Positions 12,700 to 23,239 of a stretch of DNA of 64,000 bases are shown one piece after another (position 1 is the first letter of the stretch; each line of letters opens with the position of its first letter). The notes beneath the pieces are model-generated. The model ran no database searches. It had not been told where the DNA came from and worked only from the letters and a program-made list of their open reading frames with translations. The position numbers and the translations under genes were made by a program. Source of the DNA: Girardinichthys multiradiatus (Eukaryota > Chordata > Actinopteri > Cyprinodontiformes > Goodeidae); contig NC_061811.1 of NCBI RefSeq assembly GCF_021462225.1, positions 3,086,663 to 3,150,662 on the forward strand, written 5' to 3'.

Positions 12700-12985
12700 G
12701 ATTTGAGATCAGTCAATCAAACTTTATTAATTGATCACTTTTCAAACAGCCAAGTGTCAATCAAGTACTTTACAGAGGTTCAAAACAGTAAACAGAGACA
12801 AAAACACTTGAAAAACAGACAAAATAAATAATTTTACTGATAATAAAACAGATTAAAAATTAAACAGAAACAAAAATCAATACAGAAACACTGGTGGACA
12901 TACGAATCATAAATAACAGCAAATAAAATGTAAAATAATCAACAATATTATTAAAATCATAGAACATAGAATAGTAATTGCCATG
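12700..12985 (-). repeat. Old dispersed repeat, left part
   Basis: The plus strand begins with a CAATCAAACTTTATTAATTG block and a GTACTTTACAGAGG block, a combination common in fish repeats read from their 3' end. It stops where the RTE-like LINE begins and appears to resume at about 17913-18300. Element class is not established. Confidence 0.5.
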
Positions 12986-13453
12986 ATTACCCCTCCTTGA
13001 ACTGCCACCTTAACGCGGTGGAGGGGTTTGAGTGCTCAAATGATCCTAGAGGCTATGTTGTCTGGGGCCTAAATGCCCCTGGTAGGGTCTCCCATGGCAA
13101 ACAGGCTCTAGGTGACGGGTCAGAGAAATCAGAATCAGAATCAGAATCAGAAAAGCTTTATTGCCAAGTACGTTTTCGGACATACAAGGAATTTTTTTTG
13201 GCGTAGTCGGTGCAATACAATACAAATTAAACAGTATAAACATATCTACAATATAATATAAATATATGTGCACAGTTTTAAGTGAGTGAGAGTAAATATA
13301 GGGCAGTATAAGATGCAAGAGCAATACAACAGTGCAGATGATCATTGTGCAAGTAAAGCAGGAGTCCAAGCTGAGCGTTAATGTAACTCATAGAGTTACA
13401 GGTTACAGGTGTCCTGTCAGCAAAAAGGGGGGGTGTGGGGGAAAGGGACAGTG

Positions 13454-15536
13454 TCAGGGTGGTTTCCGGGCTTTGTTAACCAGGCTGGTGGCAGATGGGA
13501 AAAAACTGTTCTTGTGGCGTGAGGTTTTGGTCCGGATGGACCGCAGCCTCCTGCCAGAGGGGAGAGTCTCAAAGAGTCTGTGACCGGGGTGGGAGGGATC
13601 AGCCAGAATCTTCCCTGCCCGCTTCAGGGTCCTGGAGGTGTACAGTTCCTGGAGTGACAGTAGACGGCAGCCAATCACCTTCTCAGCAGACCGAATGACA
13701 CGCTGCAGCCTGCCCTTATCCTTGGCTGTAGCAGCGGCGTACCAGATGGTGATGGAGGAGGTGAGGATGGACTCAATGATGGCTGTGTAGAAGTGCACCA
13801 TCATAGTCTTTGGCAGGTTGAATTTCTTCAGCTGCCGCAGGAAGAACATCCTCTGCTGGGCTTTCTTGATGAGGGAGCTGATGTTTGGCTCCCACTTGAG
13901 ATCCTGGGAGATGATGGTTCCCAGGAAGCGGAAAGATTCCACATTGTCAATTGTGGAGTCACAGAGGGTGATGGGGGCAGGTGGGGCTGGGTTCTGCCTG
14001 AAGTCCACAACCATCTCCACTGTCTTGAGCTCAAGGTTGTTCTGGCCACCAGTCCAACAGATGGTCAACCTCCCATCTGTACGCGGACTCGTCACCATCA
14101 GAGATGAGTCTGATCAGGGTGGTGTCGTCCGCAAACTTCAGAAGCTTGACAGACTGGTGACTGGAGGTGCAGCTGTTGGTGTACAGGGAGAAGAGCAGAG
14201 GAGAGAGAACACAGCCTTGGGGGGAACCGGTGCTGATGGTCAGGGAGTCATAGACGTGCTTCCCCAGCCTCACGCGCTGCTTCCTGTCAGACAGGAAGTC
14301 AGTGATCCACCTGCAGGTGGAGTCGGGCACACTCAGCTGGGAGAGTTTCACCTGTAGCAGAACTGGGACGATGGTGTTGAAGGCAGAGCTGAAATCCACA
14401 AACAGGATCCTGGCGTAGGTTTCTGTGGAGTCCAGGTGACGGACGATGAAGTGAAGGGCTAAGTTGACTGCATCATCTACAGACCTGTTGGCTCTGTAGG
14501 CAAACTGCAGGGGGTCCAGGAGGGGGTCGGTGATGTCTTTTAGGTGTGAGAGCACAAGGCGCTCAAAGGACTTCATCACCACAGAGGTCAGGGCGACGGG
14601 TCTGAAGTCATTAAGCCCTGTGGTCCTTGGCTTCTTGGGAACAGGGATGATGGTGGAGGACTTGAAGCAGGCTGGCACATGACATGTCTCCAGTGAGGTG
14701 TTAAAAATGTCTGTGAAGACTGGAGACAGCTGATCAGCGCAGTGCTTCAGGCTGGCTGGTGAGACAGAATCCGGTCCAGCAGCTTTCTGGGGGTTCTGTC
14801 TCCTGAAGAGTTTGTTGACGTCCCTCTCCTGGATGGAAAGAGCCGTCCCCAGCGTGGGTAGGGGGCTGGTGGGGGGGAACTTCAGGGTGGGAGTTGGAGG
14901 TGCCAAGGCCCCTCTTGAGGTTGGAGAGATGGGGGTGGTGGATTGTGGCTGCAGCTGTTGGGGGGCGTCGTGGGGGATGGTTGCAGGACTGTCCCTTTGT
15001 CTTTCAAAGCGGCAGTAGAACTCGTTCAGGTCGTTGGCGAGGCGCCGGTCGTTGATGGAGTGGGGGGCTTTCGGCTTGTTGTTGGTGATCTTCCTGAGCC
15101 CTTTCCACACAGATGCAGAGTCGTTGGCTAGGAACTGGTTTTGGAGCTTCTCAGAGTATAGTCGTTTGGCCACTTTCACTGCCTTGCCAAACTTGTACTT
15201 TGTCTCTCTGTATATGTCTTTGTCCCCACTGCTTAAGGCCTCTTCCTTATCCAGTCTTAACCTTCTGAGTTTGGCTGTGAACCAGGGTTTGTCGTTGTTG
15301 TAACTCACCCTGGTGCATGATGGTACACAGCTGTCCTCACAGAAGCTGATGTAGGAAGTCACAGCCTCTGTGTACTCGTCCAGACTGTTGGTAGTAGTCC
15401 TGAACACATCCCAGTCTGTACAGCCTAAACACGCCTGGAGATTCTCCACAGCCTCACTGCTCCACTTCCTTGTCGTCCTCACAACAGGTTTGCAGAGCTT
15501 TAGTTTCTGCCTGTATGCAGGAATCAGGTGGACCAT
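13454..15536 (-). pseudogene. LINE reverse transcriptase (L2/CR1 group)
   Basis: A 501-codon frame (15536-14031) covers the RT fingers and palm. Motifs in order are LNDFRPVALTS, FAYRANRSVDDA, LFVDFSSAFN (first catalytic Asp), GSPQGCVLSPLLF and KFADDTTL (catalytic FADD). A second frame (14098-13454) continues with the thumb and C-terminal region. The two overlap by about 68 bp in different frames, so one frameshift near 14050-14090 breaks the protein. The endonuclease upstream is out of frame too. The product would copy its own RNA at a nicked target site; this copy is defective. Confidence 0.85.
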
Positions 15537-15540
15537 GATG

Positions 15541-16095
15541 TGGTCGGATTGGCCCAGTGCAGCACGTGGGACGGCGTGATAAGCGTCATCTGATGGTGGT
15601 GTAACAGTGATCCAGAATGTTGTCCTCTCTGGACGGACATTTTATAAACTGTCTATATTTGGGGAGTTCGTGGGTGAGATTACCTTTGTTAAAGTCGCCA
15701 ACGACGATAACTAAGGAGTCTGGGTTGGTCCGCTCCACACTCAGTATCTGGTCGGCTGGTTAGCTTGCGGCGGGATGTAAACGCCGACCAGGATGAACGA
15801 AGCGAACTCACGGGGGGAATAGAAAGGCTTACAGTTTATGATGAAGGATTCCAAGTCTAGAGAACAGTGCTGCTGAATCACTGTCACGTCGTTGCACCAA
15901 CCACTGTTGAGGTAGAAACAGATTCCTCCAAGTTTCGCTTTGCCGGACAGTTCCGTGTCTCTGTCCGCTCTGTAGAGCTGGAATCCTGCCAGCTGCAGCG
16001 CAGAGTCCGGTATTAATCCACACAGCCATGTCTCCGTGAAGCACAAAACTGCCGATGAATAAAAGTCCCTGTTTTTTCCCAACAGCAGTTGTGGT
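15541..16095 (-). pseudogene. LINE endonuclease domain, broken
   Basis: Apurinic-type endonuclease fragments appear in the order expected on the minus strand: TETWL (catalytic Glu), a PPQAN block, VVGDFN and QSDHIMVHL. The frame changes near 15760 and again near 15600, so the domain is split from itself and from the RT. The open frame that extends upstream to 16268 runs antisense through the RTE-like element and is not part of this protein. Confidence 0.75.
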
Positions 16096-16397
16096 TCCTC
16101 AGAGCAGTTCAAGAATCCCTCATGAGGACAAAAATATCGAGGCACGTGACGTCGCCCGGTACGGTGGAGCCGGGCCTGGGTTCGGGACACGTCGGAGAGC
16201 GCCTGGTGGCCGGGTTGCTCCTCGCGGGACCCGGCCGGGCCAAGCCCGAACGAGAGACGCGAGGCCATCCCCCAGTGGGCCCACCATCTGCAGGGGGAAC
16301 CGTGAGGGACTGGTGCAAAGAGGATTGGGTGGGGGACAAAGGTAGAGACCTCAGCGGCCCGATCCCCAGATGCTTAGGCTGGTTCTAGGGACGTAGA

Positions 16398-17453
16398 ATG
16401 GGGGGGACGGAGCCTGAGCTTGTGCGGGAGGTCGAGACATTTCGACTAGAAATAATCGGGCTCGCCTCCACGCACAGCGTGGGCTCTGGAACCCATCTCC
16501 TTGAGAGGGGTTGGACTCTCTTCTACTCTGGAGTGGCCCACGGGGAGAGGCGGCGGGCTGGTGTGGGTTTGCTTGTTGCCCCCCAGCTCAGCCGTCTCGT
16601 GTTGGGGTTTACCCCAGTGGATGAGAGGGTCATATCCCTGCGCCTTCGGGTTGGGGATAGGTCTAACTGTCATCTCAGCCTGCAGTTGCCGGCCTTTTTG
16701 GTGTCCCTGTCGGGGGTGCTGGATAGTGCCCCTGCCGGAGACTCCATTATTCTACTGGGGAACTTCAACGCCTACGTGGGAAACGATAGTGACACCTGGA
16801 GAGGCGTGATCGGGAGGAATGGCCTCCCCGATCTGAATCCGAGTGGTGTTTTGTTATTGGACTTCTGTGCTAGTAACGGATTGTCCATAATGAACACCAT
16901 GTTCAACCATAAAGGTGTCCATCAGTGCACTTGCCACCAGGACACCCTAGGCAGGAGGTTGATGATCGACTTTGTTGTCGTATCGTCAGACCTTCGGCCG
17001 CATGTTTTGGACACTTGGGTGAAGAGAAGGGCTGAGCTGTCCACTGATCATCACCTGGTGGTGAGTTGGATCCACTGGAGGAGGAGAAAGCCGGACAGAC
17101 TTGGCAGGCCCAAGCGCATAGTGAGGGTCTGCTGGGAACGCCTGGCAGAGCCCTCGGCCAGGGATGTATTCAACTCCCACCTCCGGGAGAGCTTTGACCA
17201 GATCCCGGGGGATGTTGGAGACATAGAATCCGAGTGGACCATGTTCTCCGCATCTATTGTCAATGCTGCTGCCCGTAGCTGCGGCCGTAAGGTCTGCGGT
17301 GCCTGTCGCGTCGGCAATCCCAGAACCCGGTGGTGGACACCGGCAGTAAGGGACGCTGTCAAGCTGAAGAAGGAGTCCTATCGGCTGTGGTTGGCTTGTG
17401 GGACTCCTGAGGCGGCTGACGGGTACCGTGAGGCCAAGCGTGCCGTGGCCTAG
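16398..17453 (+). pseudogene. RTE-like LINE endonuclease region, copy 1
   Basis: A 351-codon frame similar to residues about 100-500 of the copy 2 frame. It holds the [16 protein letters not shown] block, where copy 2 has GDFNAH, so the catalytic Asp of the endonuclease is Asn here, and the TDHHLVVSW block with the final His. A deletion near 16665-16690 replaces the [15 protein letters not shown] block. The stop at 17451 lies just before the internal deletion that removed the RT. It is non-functional. Confidence 0.75.
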
Positions 17454-17794
17454 GCTGTGGCAGAGGCAAAAACTCGGGCCTGGGAGGAGTTCAGTGAGGC
17501 CATGGAGAAGGACTACCGGTTGGCCTCGAAGCGATTCTGGCAAACCGTCCGGCACCTCAAGAGGGGGAAGCAGTGCTTCCTGGGGACGGCCCAGGACACG
17601 CTGGAGGAACTATGTCTCTCGGCTGGCCTGGGAACGCCTTGGGCTCCACCCGGAGGAGCTGGAGGAGGTGTCTGTGGAGAGGGACGTCTGGGCGTCTCTG
17701 CTGAGTCTGCTGCCCCCGCGACCCGGTCCTGGATAAGCGGAAGACGATGAGTACGAGTATTAAAAAAAACAGCAATTAAATATCCATCTATCGA

Positions 17795-17912
17795 TCCATT
17801 TTCTATACCGCTTCTTCCATACAGGGAAGGGGAGCTGGTGCCTATCTCCAGCGATCTACAGGTGGGAGGCAGGGTCCACTCTGGACAGATCGCCAGTCCA
17901 TCGCAGGGCAGC
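17795..17912 (-). repeat. SINE-like repeat fragment, copy 2
   Basis: A truncated copy of the repeat at 1031: the CTATACCGCTTCTTCCATA, GGTGCCTATCTCCAGC and GACAGATCGCCAGTCCATCGC blocks are present, but the tRNA-like head is missing. It lies at the 3' end of the RTE-like LINE. Confidence 0.6.
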
Positions 17913-18300
17913 AATAAATAATAAAACATAAATATGTAATATTAAAATTTCTAAATTTGTCTAGTTAAAATAAAAGAATAAACAGTGAAGACAATAGATA
18001 GACAGATAACCTTTAACCTTTAACAGAGTAAATGTTTCTTTAGTTTGCTTTAAAAACTAAACCCTCAGCTACCCTCAGATCTTGGAAGCAATGTTCCACA
18101 GCTGAAGGTCACCTCACCAAGTGTTTATCCCACAGTGGGTATCAACAGAAGACCTCCAAGACATTATCCACATAAAGAAACATCTAGATTCATGACTGGT
18201 GTATCATGTTTAACAACATTAATGGTATTAATGCAGTCATGGTTTAGATGGTCTTCATTCAGTAAACCACTGGTTTAGTTTAGTTTTTTCAAAACAATCT
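17913..18300 (-). repeat. Old dispersed repeat, right part
   Basis: AT-rich repeat body followed by a CCCTCAGATCTTGGAAGCAA block and a GTTCCACAG block. It looks like the continuation of the repeat broken off at 12985, which makes it the oldest layer of this nest. Confidence 0.45.
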
Positions 18301-19352
18301 TAAATAAATGACATCATAGAAAAGTGTAAACAGCAAAGAAACTTGGTTGCATTTCCTATGTAGTCCACTAGAGAGCAACAGAAATCTATAGTTATGTTGA
18401 GTGTATTTCACAATGTTCAGTGCAGTTAAACAGATCTGTTGGTACAAAAACGATGCTACTGTTTCAAAAAGATACCAAAGTTGATCTCAAGACGATTAAA
18501 ACCAGCAGATGTTGTCATCTCACTGCGTCATCTATCTCTAAGGACTCTGACCTGGTGGAAAAACCAAATGTGGTAACTGATATCTCTATGCACCTGTATT
18601 AGCAAAATAAATATGGTGCATCAGAACAGATGCTGCTCTGCTGATAAAGAGTGAAATGTGTACTGATTTTAATTAAACAACCAAATCCTGTGGCAGAAAT
18701 AAATAAGGAAAGTGAACATGTAGAAGGAGATTTGTTACAAAGACACTTGAACCAGAAGCCTCTGTTCATTCTTTTACTGGTCAGTTCTTATGTTGTATGT
18801 GCAAAATCTCTCCCGGTTTGTCATGATTTTTTGTTAATATTTGAAATGAAAATGTTAAATTCTCTTAATGCAACCTGAAATATTCTCTTCACCCCAACAA
18901 ATATTCAACATTAAAGCATTTCAATAATCAGGTGCCTGAAGCAACATATTTGCCAAAAAATAAAAAACAACTGAGTCAGTCATCACTGCTGCTTCTGGTC
19001 TTAATACCTTGATCAGTTTATCATAGTCAGGAAAATGAAAACAGATGTTCTCTCCACTATCAACATCAAACCAGGCATAACTGATTTCTTGGAAACAGGT
19101 CATCACATAATACAATTTAGCTGATGGTGAGTCCACAGATCTGTGGCTTATCGACTCACCCAGTTATTAAAGAGCAGCACCTTCATTATGTTATCTAACG
19201 TTGGTTCTGTAAATATAGGACTGATAGAATATTGGAGATAAAGAAAGTCAAGGACAACAATGGAAAAAATAATTACATGAAGACTCAGTAAAGTCAAGAT
19301 AAATGACTGAACCAGACCATTTATATGTTATTTAGATGTATTTCCAACAATA
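18301..19352. other. Non-coding, no gene recognised
   Basis: No domain-bearing frame. The open frames at 18420-18602, 18651-18878 and 18921-19136 have no recognisable features. Confidence 0.5.
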
Positions 19353-19354
19353 TA

Positions 19355-20922
19355 CAGGTCCTTCTCAAAATATTAGCATATTGTGATAAAGTTCATTATT
19401 TTCCATAATGTCATGATGAAAATTTAACATTCATATATTTTAGATTCATTGCACACTAACTGAAATATTTCAGGTCTTTTATTGTCTTAATACGAATTAT
19501 TTTGGCATACAGCTCATGAAAACCCAAAATTCCTATCTCACAAAATTAGCATATCATTAAAAGGGTCTCTAAACGAGTTATGAACCTAATCATCTGAATC
19601 AACGAGTTAACTCTAAACACCTGCAAAAGATTCCTGAGGCCTTTAAAACTCCCAGCCTGGTTCATCACTCAAAACCCCAATCATGGGTAAGACTGCCGAC
19701 CTGACTGCTGTCCAGAAGGCCAGTATTGACACCCTCAAGCAAGAGGGTAAGACACAGAAAGACATTTCTGAACAAATAGGCTGTTCCCAGAGTGCTGTAT
19801 CAAGGCACCTCAGTGGGAAGTCTGTGGGAAGGAAAAAGTGTGGCAGAAAACGCTGCACAACGAGAAGAGGTGACCGGACCCTGAGGAAGATTGTGGAGAA
19901 GGGCCGATTCCAGACCTTGGGGGACCTGCGGAAGCAGTGGACTGAGTCTGGAGTAGAAACATCCAGAGCCACCGTGCACAGGCGTGTGCAGGAAATGGGC
20001 TACAGGTGCCGCATTCCCCAGACCTGGGCTACAGAGAAGCAGCACTGGACTGTTGCTCAGTGGTCCAAAGTACTTTTTTCGGATGAAAGCAAATTCTGCA
20101 TGTCATTCGGAAATCAAGGTGCCAGAGTCTGGAGGAATACTGGGGAGAAGGAAATGCCAAAATGCCAGAAGTCCAGTGTCAAGTACCCACAGTCAATGAT
20201 GGTCTGGGGTGCCGTGTCAGCTGCTGGTGTTGGTCCACTGTGTTTTATCAAGGGCAGGGTCAATGCAGCTAGCTATCAGGAGATTTTGGAGCACTTCATG
20301 CTTCCATCTGCTGAAAAGCTTTATGGAGATGAAGATTTCATTTTTCAGCACGACCTGGCACCTGCTCACAGTGCCAAAACCACTGGTGAATGGTTTACTG
20401 ACCATGGTATCACTGTGCTCAATTGGCCTGCCAACTCTCCTGACCTGAACCCCATAGAGAATCTGTGGGATATTGTGAAGAGAACGTTGAGAGACTCAAG
20501 ACCCGACACTCTGGATGAGCTAAAGGCCGCTATCGAAGCATCCTGGGCCTCCATAAGACCTCAGCAGTGCCACAGGCTGATTGCCTCCATGCCACGCCGC
20601 ATTGAAGCAGTCATTTCTGCCAAAGGATTCCCGACCAAGTATTGAGTGCATAACTGTACATGATTATTTGAAGGTTGACGTTTTTTGTATTAAACACACT
20701 TTTCTTTTATTGGTCGGATGAAATATGCTAATTTTGTGAGATAGGAATTTTGGGTTTTCATGAGCTGTATGCCAAAATCATCCGTATTAAGACAATAAAA
20801 GACCTGAAATATTTCAGTTAGTGTGCAATGAATCTAAAATATATTAATGTTAAATTTTCATCATGACATTATGGAAAATAATGAACTTTATCACAATATG
20901 CTAATATTTTGAGAAGGACCTG
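19355..20922 (+). mobile_element. Complete Tc1 transposon with open transposase
   Basis: The element is 1568 bp, flanked by the TA target duplication at 19353-19354 and 20923-20924. Its ends read CAGGTCCTTCTCAAAATATT and the complement. Terminal inverted repeats of about 200 bp (to about 19553, and from about 20722) are long for Tc1 and nearly identical. A single open transposase frame lies between them. All cis and coding parts needed for transposition seem present, so this copy is recent. A shared internal gap in the transposase is described with the gene. Confidence 0.95.
19683..20645 (+). CDS. Tc1 transposase, full-length open frame
   Basis: A nuclear DNA transposase that binds the terminal repeats and cuts and pastes at TA sites. 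The 320 residues start at the first ATG after the inverted repeat. Residues 5-50 form the first helix-turn-helix, CGRKR at 53-57 is the linker, and residues 60-110 the second helix-turn-helix. The DD34E triad is complete: D134 (FSDESKF), D224 (FQHDLAPAH) and E259 (LNPIENLW), with 34 residues between the last two. Tc1 transposases are usually about 340 aa; about 20 residues seem missing at CRIPQTWATEKQHW (residues 109-122), between the DNA-binding and catalytic parts. The two fold-back copies have the same gap. The frame is intact, but activity is uncertain because of the gap. Confidence 0.93.
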   Translation: MGKTADLTAVQKASIDTLKQEGKTQKDISEQIGCSQSAVSRHLSGKSVGRKKCGRKRCTTRRGDRTLRKIVEKGRFQTLGDLRKQWTESGVETSRATVHRRVQEMGYRCRIPQTWATEKQHWTVAQWSKVLFSDESKFCMSFGNQGARVWRNTGEKEMPKCQKSSVKYPQSMMVWGAVSAAGVGPLCFIKGRVNAASYQEILEHFMLPSAEKLYGDEDFIFQHDLAPAHSAKTTGEWFTDHGITVLNWPANSPDLNPIENLWDIVKRTLRDSRPDTLDELKAAIEASWASIRPQQCHRLIASMPRRIEAVISAKGFPTKY

Positions 20923-20924
20923 TA

Positions 20925-22123
20925 TCTGAGCCTCCACCCCGACCCCCCGGTGTTGGGTGGAAACCTCAGAAAATCTCCTATTTTTAAACTATCTGGGTTA
21001 GTGTGGGCCGAGCCTCAGTTATAGCAGAAAAACACTTATGGATAAAACATTTTTACGGTCTCCACCCAGTGAGCCTTTTGTTGTTGAAAGTACATATAAA
21101 ATAACTTTAAATGGTCCACATGATTTTAATACATTTATTAGATGTCTGAACACAGACATGTTTTACCAGAGACTGACTAAAGCAGAACTAACTGGGTTTG
21201 ATCTCAGAACATTTAACCAATACACAACATTTCTACTATGTACTGTAAGTCCAGGAATCCTTACATGTACCACAGATACGTTTTTACTGTTGTTGCTGTA
21301 GAGTTTGTGATATTTTACTGCCTTAAAGATTTTCATCCAGAGCTGCATCTTTTCTGTGTTACAAACAACGCGATCCCAGATGTGCTGCCACGGTATAATC
21401 ATAGTTTACAACCAGTTCTGGTTGTAAACTATGATTCATGCTGAAAAACTGAGATTTTAATTTTATGGAAACAAACTGAACTTTCTCCCATCTGAGATCC
21501 AGAAAGCATCTTGTTGTCGGTCCACTGCTTGTGGATCTTAGATGTTTGCTTCAACCAGTACAGTACAGATAGGGAACAATGTTTTCATCATCCACTGTTT
21601 TCTCTTTCTTTAGCTCTAAAATAAATACAATACAGTCTTTTCTGCTACATTAATTTTATTATAGCCACATCACAGCTGGAAAAAGGATGACATTCACTCA
21701 TGATGCTGTCTGTGACATTCAGTTGTCTGGCATTTAAGGACTTTTTGTAGACCTTAGAGATTTTTAATTCTAAGCTTAGGGCACTTTTAGACCAATTTGG
21801 TCTAAATCTTGACCAAAGAAGTAAAGATGCTTATTTTTGATTGAATATTCCACTGCTGTAGTGTTAAGTATTAATTTCCCTTTCAACAATGCCACATTTG
21901 TAAGGGTAATGTATTTTTGGGTTAAGCAGCAGGATTTCGTATGTGCATTGTGCCCTTAGAGTATTTCCCATTATTCTCAGCTTTCTGGATTTTGTGGTCT
22001 AAATCAGGATGGCAAATAAATGTTAAATTAACTCCTGTCTAAATGAGGTACAGCCTTGACATTGAAATCAGGACTATTGGTGACGAAGAAATGTCATTCT
22101 AAAGTTTAACTAATATGATTTAT
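20925..22123. other. Non-coding with a 40-bp palindrome; probable 3' UTR of the GPCR at its right end
   Basis: No coding domain. A near-perfect palindrome lies at 21397-21436. A minus-strand AATAAA (21655-21660) could be the polyadenylation signal for the receptor ending at 22124, giving a 3' UTR of about 460 nt; this is inference. Confidence 0.4.
21397..21436. repeat. 40-bp palindrome, 19-bp perfect arms
   Basis: Arms at 21397-21415 and 21418-21436 are exact reverse complements (AATCATAGTTTACAACCAG), separated by TT. It could extrude as a cruciform or form an RNA hairpin. No flanking element explains it. Confidence 0.9.
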
Positions 22124-23058
22124 CTAATCTGTGCTTTTCTGCTTTCTCCAGAAGAAAAGGAGAACCTGTTTGACATTTTCCTGCCCTGTTCTTGTAATGA
22201 AACAGTAGAGCAATGGGTCTACAAGACAGTTGATGGTTGATATAGCAGTGCTAACCTTGTAAATACATAAGAACCATTTAAAACTCTCACAACCATTAAA
22301 CAGCATGCGGACTATCATAAGAACATGGATTGGTCCGAAGCAAAGCAAAAGACACAGCAGAACCACTGTCAGTAGCTTGGAAATCCATAGGCGTTCCTTG
22401 TCCATTGTGGCTCGGTTGGATTTCACTGCCAGACAAGTGCTCCACGTGGAAAAAAAGATAATGAAAACTGGGACAACGAAGCCCAGGAAGAAGCGCGGGA
22501 TGCTGGCATTAGCCAGGCTCTGTGACAGTGGCAGAAACATGTCATAGCACAACAAAAACATGTTGCTTTCATAGTAGGAGTCCTCCCAGGTTATGGTGAA
22601 AACATTAAAACCCATTACTAACACCCAAATGGCAACAGTGATCACTGCGGCAGTGCTGACTTTCCTTATCCATGCGTACTTCAGCGGGTGAACCACAGCA
22701 ATGTAGCGGTTGACAGCAATGCAGCAGAGAAGAGCTTCACTGGTGTAAAAGTTGGTGTAGAGAGAGTAGATTGACAACAAGCAAACATAGCCTCCATGGG
22801 CCCAAACACCTCTCCACAGGAAGTCCATCCACATGGAAAGACCAAAGGTGAAGGTCAAGTCACTCAAGGCCAGATGGAACAGATAAACACCGAGATCGTT
22901 CTTCTGTCTGATGTGCTGGGATGGCGATAATAATGACAGTCAGGTAGTAGAGCAAAAAGAGCCTTCACCCAAAGGGCTTTTCAACTGAGAACATGCTGGT
23001 GCATTGGTGTCCAGAGTCAAGTTTTCCATTGCAGATCTACGATTTTTAATGTCAATTC
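22124..23058 (-). pseudogene. Proton-sensing GPCR family member (GPR65-like), broken in TM1
   Basis: A rhodopsin-class receptor that would sit in the plasma membrane. From 22915 down, one frame reads intracellular loop 1 (HIRQKND), TM2, TM3 ending in NRY (instead of DRY) followed by IAVVHPLKY, TM4, an extracellular loop 2 with LCYD, TM5, TM6 and TM7 with DPLLY instead of NPxxY. Loop and TM7 wording is closest to GPR65, with GPR4 and GPR132 as alternatives. An ATG at 23029 with a plausible splice acceptor just upstream (exon start about 23058) opens the same frame, but a TGA at 22942-22940 interrupts it. The TM1 sequence (LFLLYYLTVIIIAIP) lies in another frame and loop 1 is shortened. Either a pseudogene or a sequence error in TM1. 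Confidence 0.78.
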
Positions 23059-23239
23059 CTGGTGGAATAAAGGAGAAAGGCAGCAGAGAAGAAAACAAAC
23101 ATTGTGTTATTTTTTCAACTTTAAACAGTCTTGAGTCAGACTTTCTACCAATATGCAAAATATCATTAAAGCAACGCAGCGTCATAAAGAGACAGTTTGT
23201 TGTTGTTTCTTTAAATGGTATCGTAGCATCTAAATACAT

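Larger units (their letters stand above)
13126..16098 (-). mobile_element. L2/CR1-group LINE inserted antisense in the RTE-like LINE
   Basis: The minus-strand element has endonuclease (16095-15540), reverse transcriptase (15536-13454) and a 3' UTR ending near the CTTGGCAATAAAGC block and a repeated GATTCT tail (13127-13160). Endonuclease motifs are TETWL near 16035, GDFN near 15695 and SDH near 15550. The 5' end is truncated inside the endonuclease. Placement in the Jockey superfamily (L2/CR1/Rex1 group) rests on RT motif style and the absence of RNase H. Confidence 0.8.
12986..17756 (+). mobile_element. RTE-like LINE copy 1, split by another LINE and internally deleted
   Basis: The 5' end (12986-13125) matches the 5' end of the second copy at 31353. 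The element then stops at the short duplication TCAGAG (13120-13125 and 16099-16104), which brackets an antisense LINE, and resumes at 16105 with the AAGAATCCCTCATGA block. It ends in CCCGGTCCTGGATAAGCGGAAG near 17745, like copy 2. At about 17580 the sequence jumps from the position equivalent to 33022 to that equivalent to 34530 of copy 2, removing the reverse transcriptase. Clade naming as RTE-like is from memory of fish LINEs and is tentative. Confidence 0.8.

Noticed and set aside
13793..14357. Long plus-strand open frames across the LINE RT
   Set aside because: Antisense shadows of the minus-strand reverse transcriptase; no own domains.
16109..16339. 76-aa minus-strand frame continuous with the LINE endonuclease frame
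   Set aside because: It lies in the RTE-like element beyond the L2-like LINE boundary and reads antisense to it.
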